6,168 bases of DNA from contig JAESQZ010000127.1 of the NCBI GenBank assembly GCA_016764955.1, positions 1 through 6,168 of the forward strand, read 5' to 3'. The notes beneath the pieces are model-generated. The model had not been told where the DNA came from and did no database searches. It was given only the letters and a program-made list of their open reading frames with translations. This DNA is from Deltaproteobacteria bacterium. GTDB lineage: Bacteria > Myxococcota > UBA727 > JABDBI01. A program made the position numbers and the translations under genes. Of the stretch, positions 5,187 through 6,168 are shown in pieces; positions within the stretch are counted from its first letter, which is position 1; each line of letters starts with the position of its first letter.

Positions 5187-6168
5187 ATGCAGCTTTACGC
5201 TTTCAAAAGCAAAACCCCTTTGGGTATTGGCCGAGAACATGGTGAGGAGTTCAGAGACTCCATTCGTGAGCTTGCCGAAGCCCGCGTAGAACTTCTATGT
5301 AAAGAGCCTCAATTTGGAACCAAGTCAGACATATTTGAGCTCGCTTTGGCTCACCTGCCCATTCTAAAGTCTTATGATAAGCCACTTTTTGAAGAGCTCA
5401 TGGGTATCTCAGAGGGCTCTGGCATTTCTGAAGCAGAAGCTGTCATTGTTAACCACTATACAGACATGCGCGATATCACTGGCTGCACCGCAGTCTACGT
5501 GCCTACTGAAAACGGCCCTTTGCTTGGCCAAACCTGGGACATAGATATCTCAGCCCTCAAGCACGCCAGATTGTTTCAAATAGGCGATACCTATGTCTTT
5601 ACCTCCGTTGGCTGCTTAGGAGTTGCCGGTTTTAACACGCAGGGCCTAGGGCTTTGTATCAATAACTTAAACAGCACAGACGCCCGTGTTGGCTTACTTT
5701 GGCCAGCTCTCATCAGGCGCATATTGCGCGAAAGCAGCGCTCAAACTAGCCGCGATCTAATACTGGATGCCCCCATCGGCGGCGGCCGCCATTTTGCCGT
5801 GGCTGACTTAACTAACCTATATGCCATCGAAGCCAGCAGCACACGCCAAAAAGTGATCTGTGACAACCCAGATAATACCTACTGGCATACCAATCACTGC
5901 CTAGATTCAGAAATTGGCGAAGTTTGCAAAATCAGGCAGGGCTCAAGCACTTTTGAGCGCTACGAACAGGCTGAAAAGCATATCAAATCAAACCCACCTA
6001 AAAACCTCAATGATCTTTGGGGCTTACTGGCCGAAGTCTCTTTGGACCCAGCAAAAGTAGAAGGCCGAATTGTGACCTGCGGCGCATTGGCCATGAACCT
6101 AAAAACCCAAGAATGGCGCGCCTGCCAAGGCCCGGTCAAACTGTCATCCCGGGCTCGCGTGCCCTATA
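5187..6168 (+). CDS. Acyl-CoA:6-aminopenicillanate acyltransferase-like (peptidase C45) Ntn hydrolase, 3' partial
   Basis: 327 complete codons are visible and the frame is open at the window end. Family landmarks, in order: an N-terminal helical segment with GIGREHGEEF (13-22); the nucleophile site TGCTAVYV with Cys100, where autocatalytic cleavage of Gly99-Cys100 would expose the catalytic N-terminal cysteine; GQTWDID (114-120) with Asp118, 18 residues after the Cys; GLGLCINNLNS (153-163); HTNH (234-237) with Asn236, a likely oxyanion-hole residue; FERYEQAEK (256-264); and the terminal strand ALAMNLKTQEW. Members cleave or form amide bonds by acyl transfer, for example penicillin N-acyltransferase. 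Substrate is unknown. The ATG follows GGAGG with 4 bases between and lies 16 bp after the carrier protein stop, suggesting that the acyl donor may be that carrier. No signal peptide is seen, so it is probably cytoplasmic. The last visible codons (319-327) are written by repeat-like DNA. Confidence 0.92.
   Translation, partial: MQLYAFKSKTPLGIGREHGEEFRDSIRELAEARVELLCKEPQFGTKSDIFELALAHLPILKSYDKPLFEELMGISEGSGISEAEAVIVNHYTDMRDITGCTAVYVPTENGPLLGQTWDIDISALKHARLFQIGDTYVFTSVGCLGVAGFNTQGLGLCINNLNSTDARVGLLWPALIRRILRESSAQTSRDLILDAPIGGGRHFAVADLTNLYAIEASSTRQKVICDNPDNTYWHTNHCLDSEIGEVCKIRQGSSTFERYEQAEKHIKSNPPKNLNDLWGLLAEVSLDPAKVEGRIVTCGALAMNLKTQEWRACQGPVKLSSRARVPY
6140..6155 (-). repeat. Half copy of the palindromic repeat inside the 3' coding end
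   Basis: These 16 bases are the exact reverse complement of 103-118, covering the outer GTCA box and one stem arm of the repeat. The match stops at 6156, and the following bases (CGCGTGCCC) do not keep the CTTGA-type loop or the second arm. The copy is therefore truncated, diverged or a related subtype; the window ends 13 bases later. It is read as codons L-S-S-R-A of the C45-type enzyme. Confidence 0.65.

Overview
The window looks like a piece of a moderate-GC (by eye, mid-40s %) proteobacterial chromosome. Two things suggest a host-associated lineage with a repeat-bearing genome, such as Rickettsiales/Holosporales-like alphaproteobacteria or Legionellales-like gammaproteobacteria. One is the group of short palindromic GTCA-CCCCGG...CTTGA...-type dispersed repeats. 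The other is a giant ankyrin-repeat protein with no signal peptide. The class cannot be fixed from this sequence alone.

Layout. Bases 1-135 hold three related ~30-bp palindromic repeat units, two in one orientation and one inverted, with no gene. The last unit ends only 17 bp before the start of a 1339-residue ankyrin-type protein (136-4155, +). That protein is built from repeated ~100-230-residue modules and carries a glycine-rich, two-lobed hydrophobic region near its C-terminus; it is a candidate host-directed effector. Its 3' end overlaps by 29 bp the 3' end of a convergent gene (4127-4840, -) for a stand-alone response regulator made of two complete receiver domains and no output domain. 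A 99-bp divergent intergenic region (4841-4939) with two inverted repeats separates this regulator from a two-gene unit on the + strand. The unit is a free-standing acyl carrier protein (4940-5170) followed 16 bp later by an Ntn-hydrolase of the acyl-CoA:6-aminopenicillanate acyltransferase/peptidase C45 type (5187 to beyond the window end).

How they may work together. The carrier protein and the C45-type enzyme are almost certainly co-transcribed. The simplest hypothesis is that an acyl group loaded on the carrier is transferred to an amine by the Ntn enzyme, or that the enzyme hydrolyses or releases such a product. The divergent dual-receiver protein could share regulatory DNA with this unit, but nothing in the sequence proves a functional link. 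The ankyrin protein appears to be an independent neighbour. At the very end of the window, the 3' coding end of the C45-type gene runs into a copy of half of the same palindromic repeat seen at the start, so the repeat may supply the last codons of that protein.
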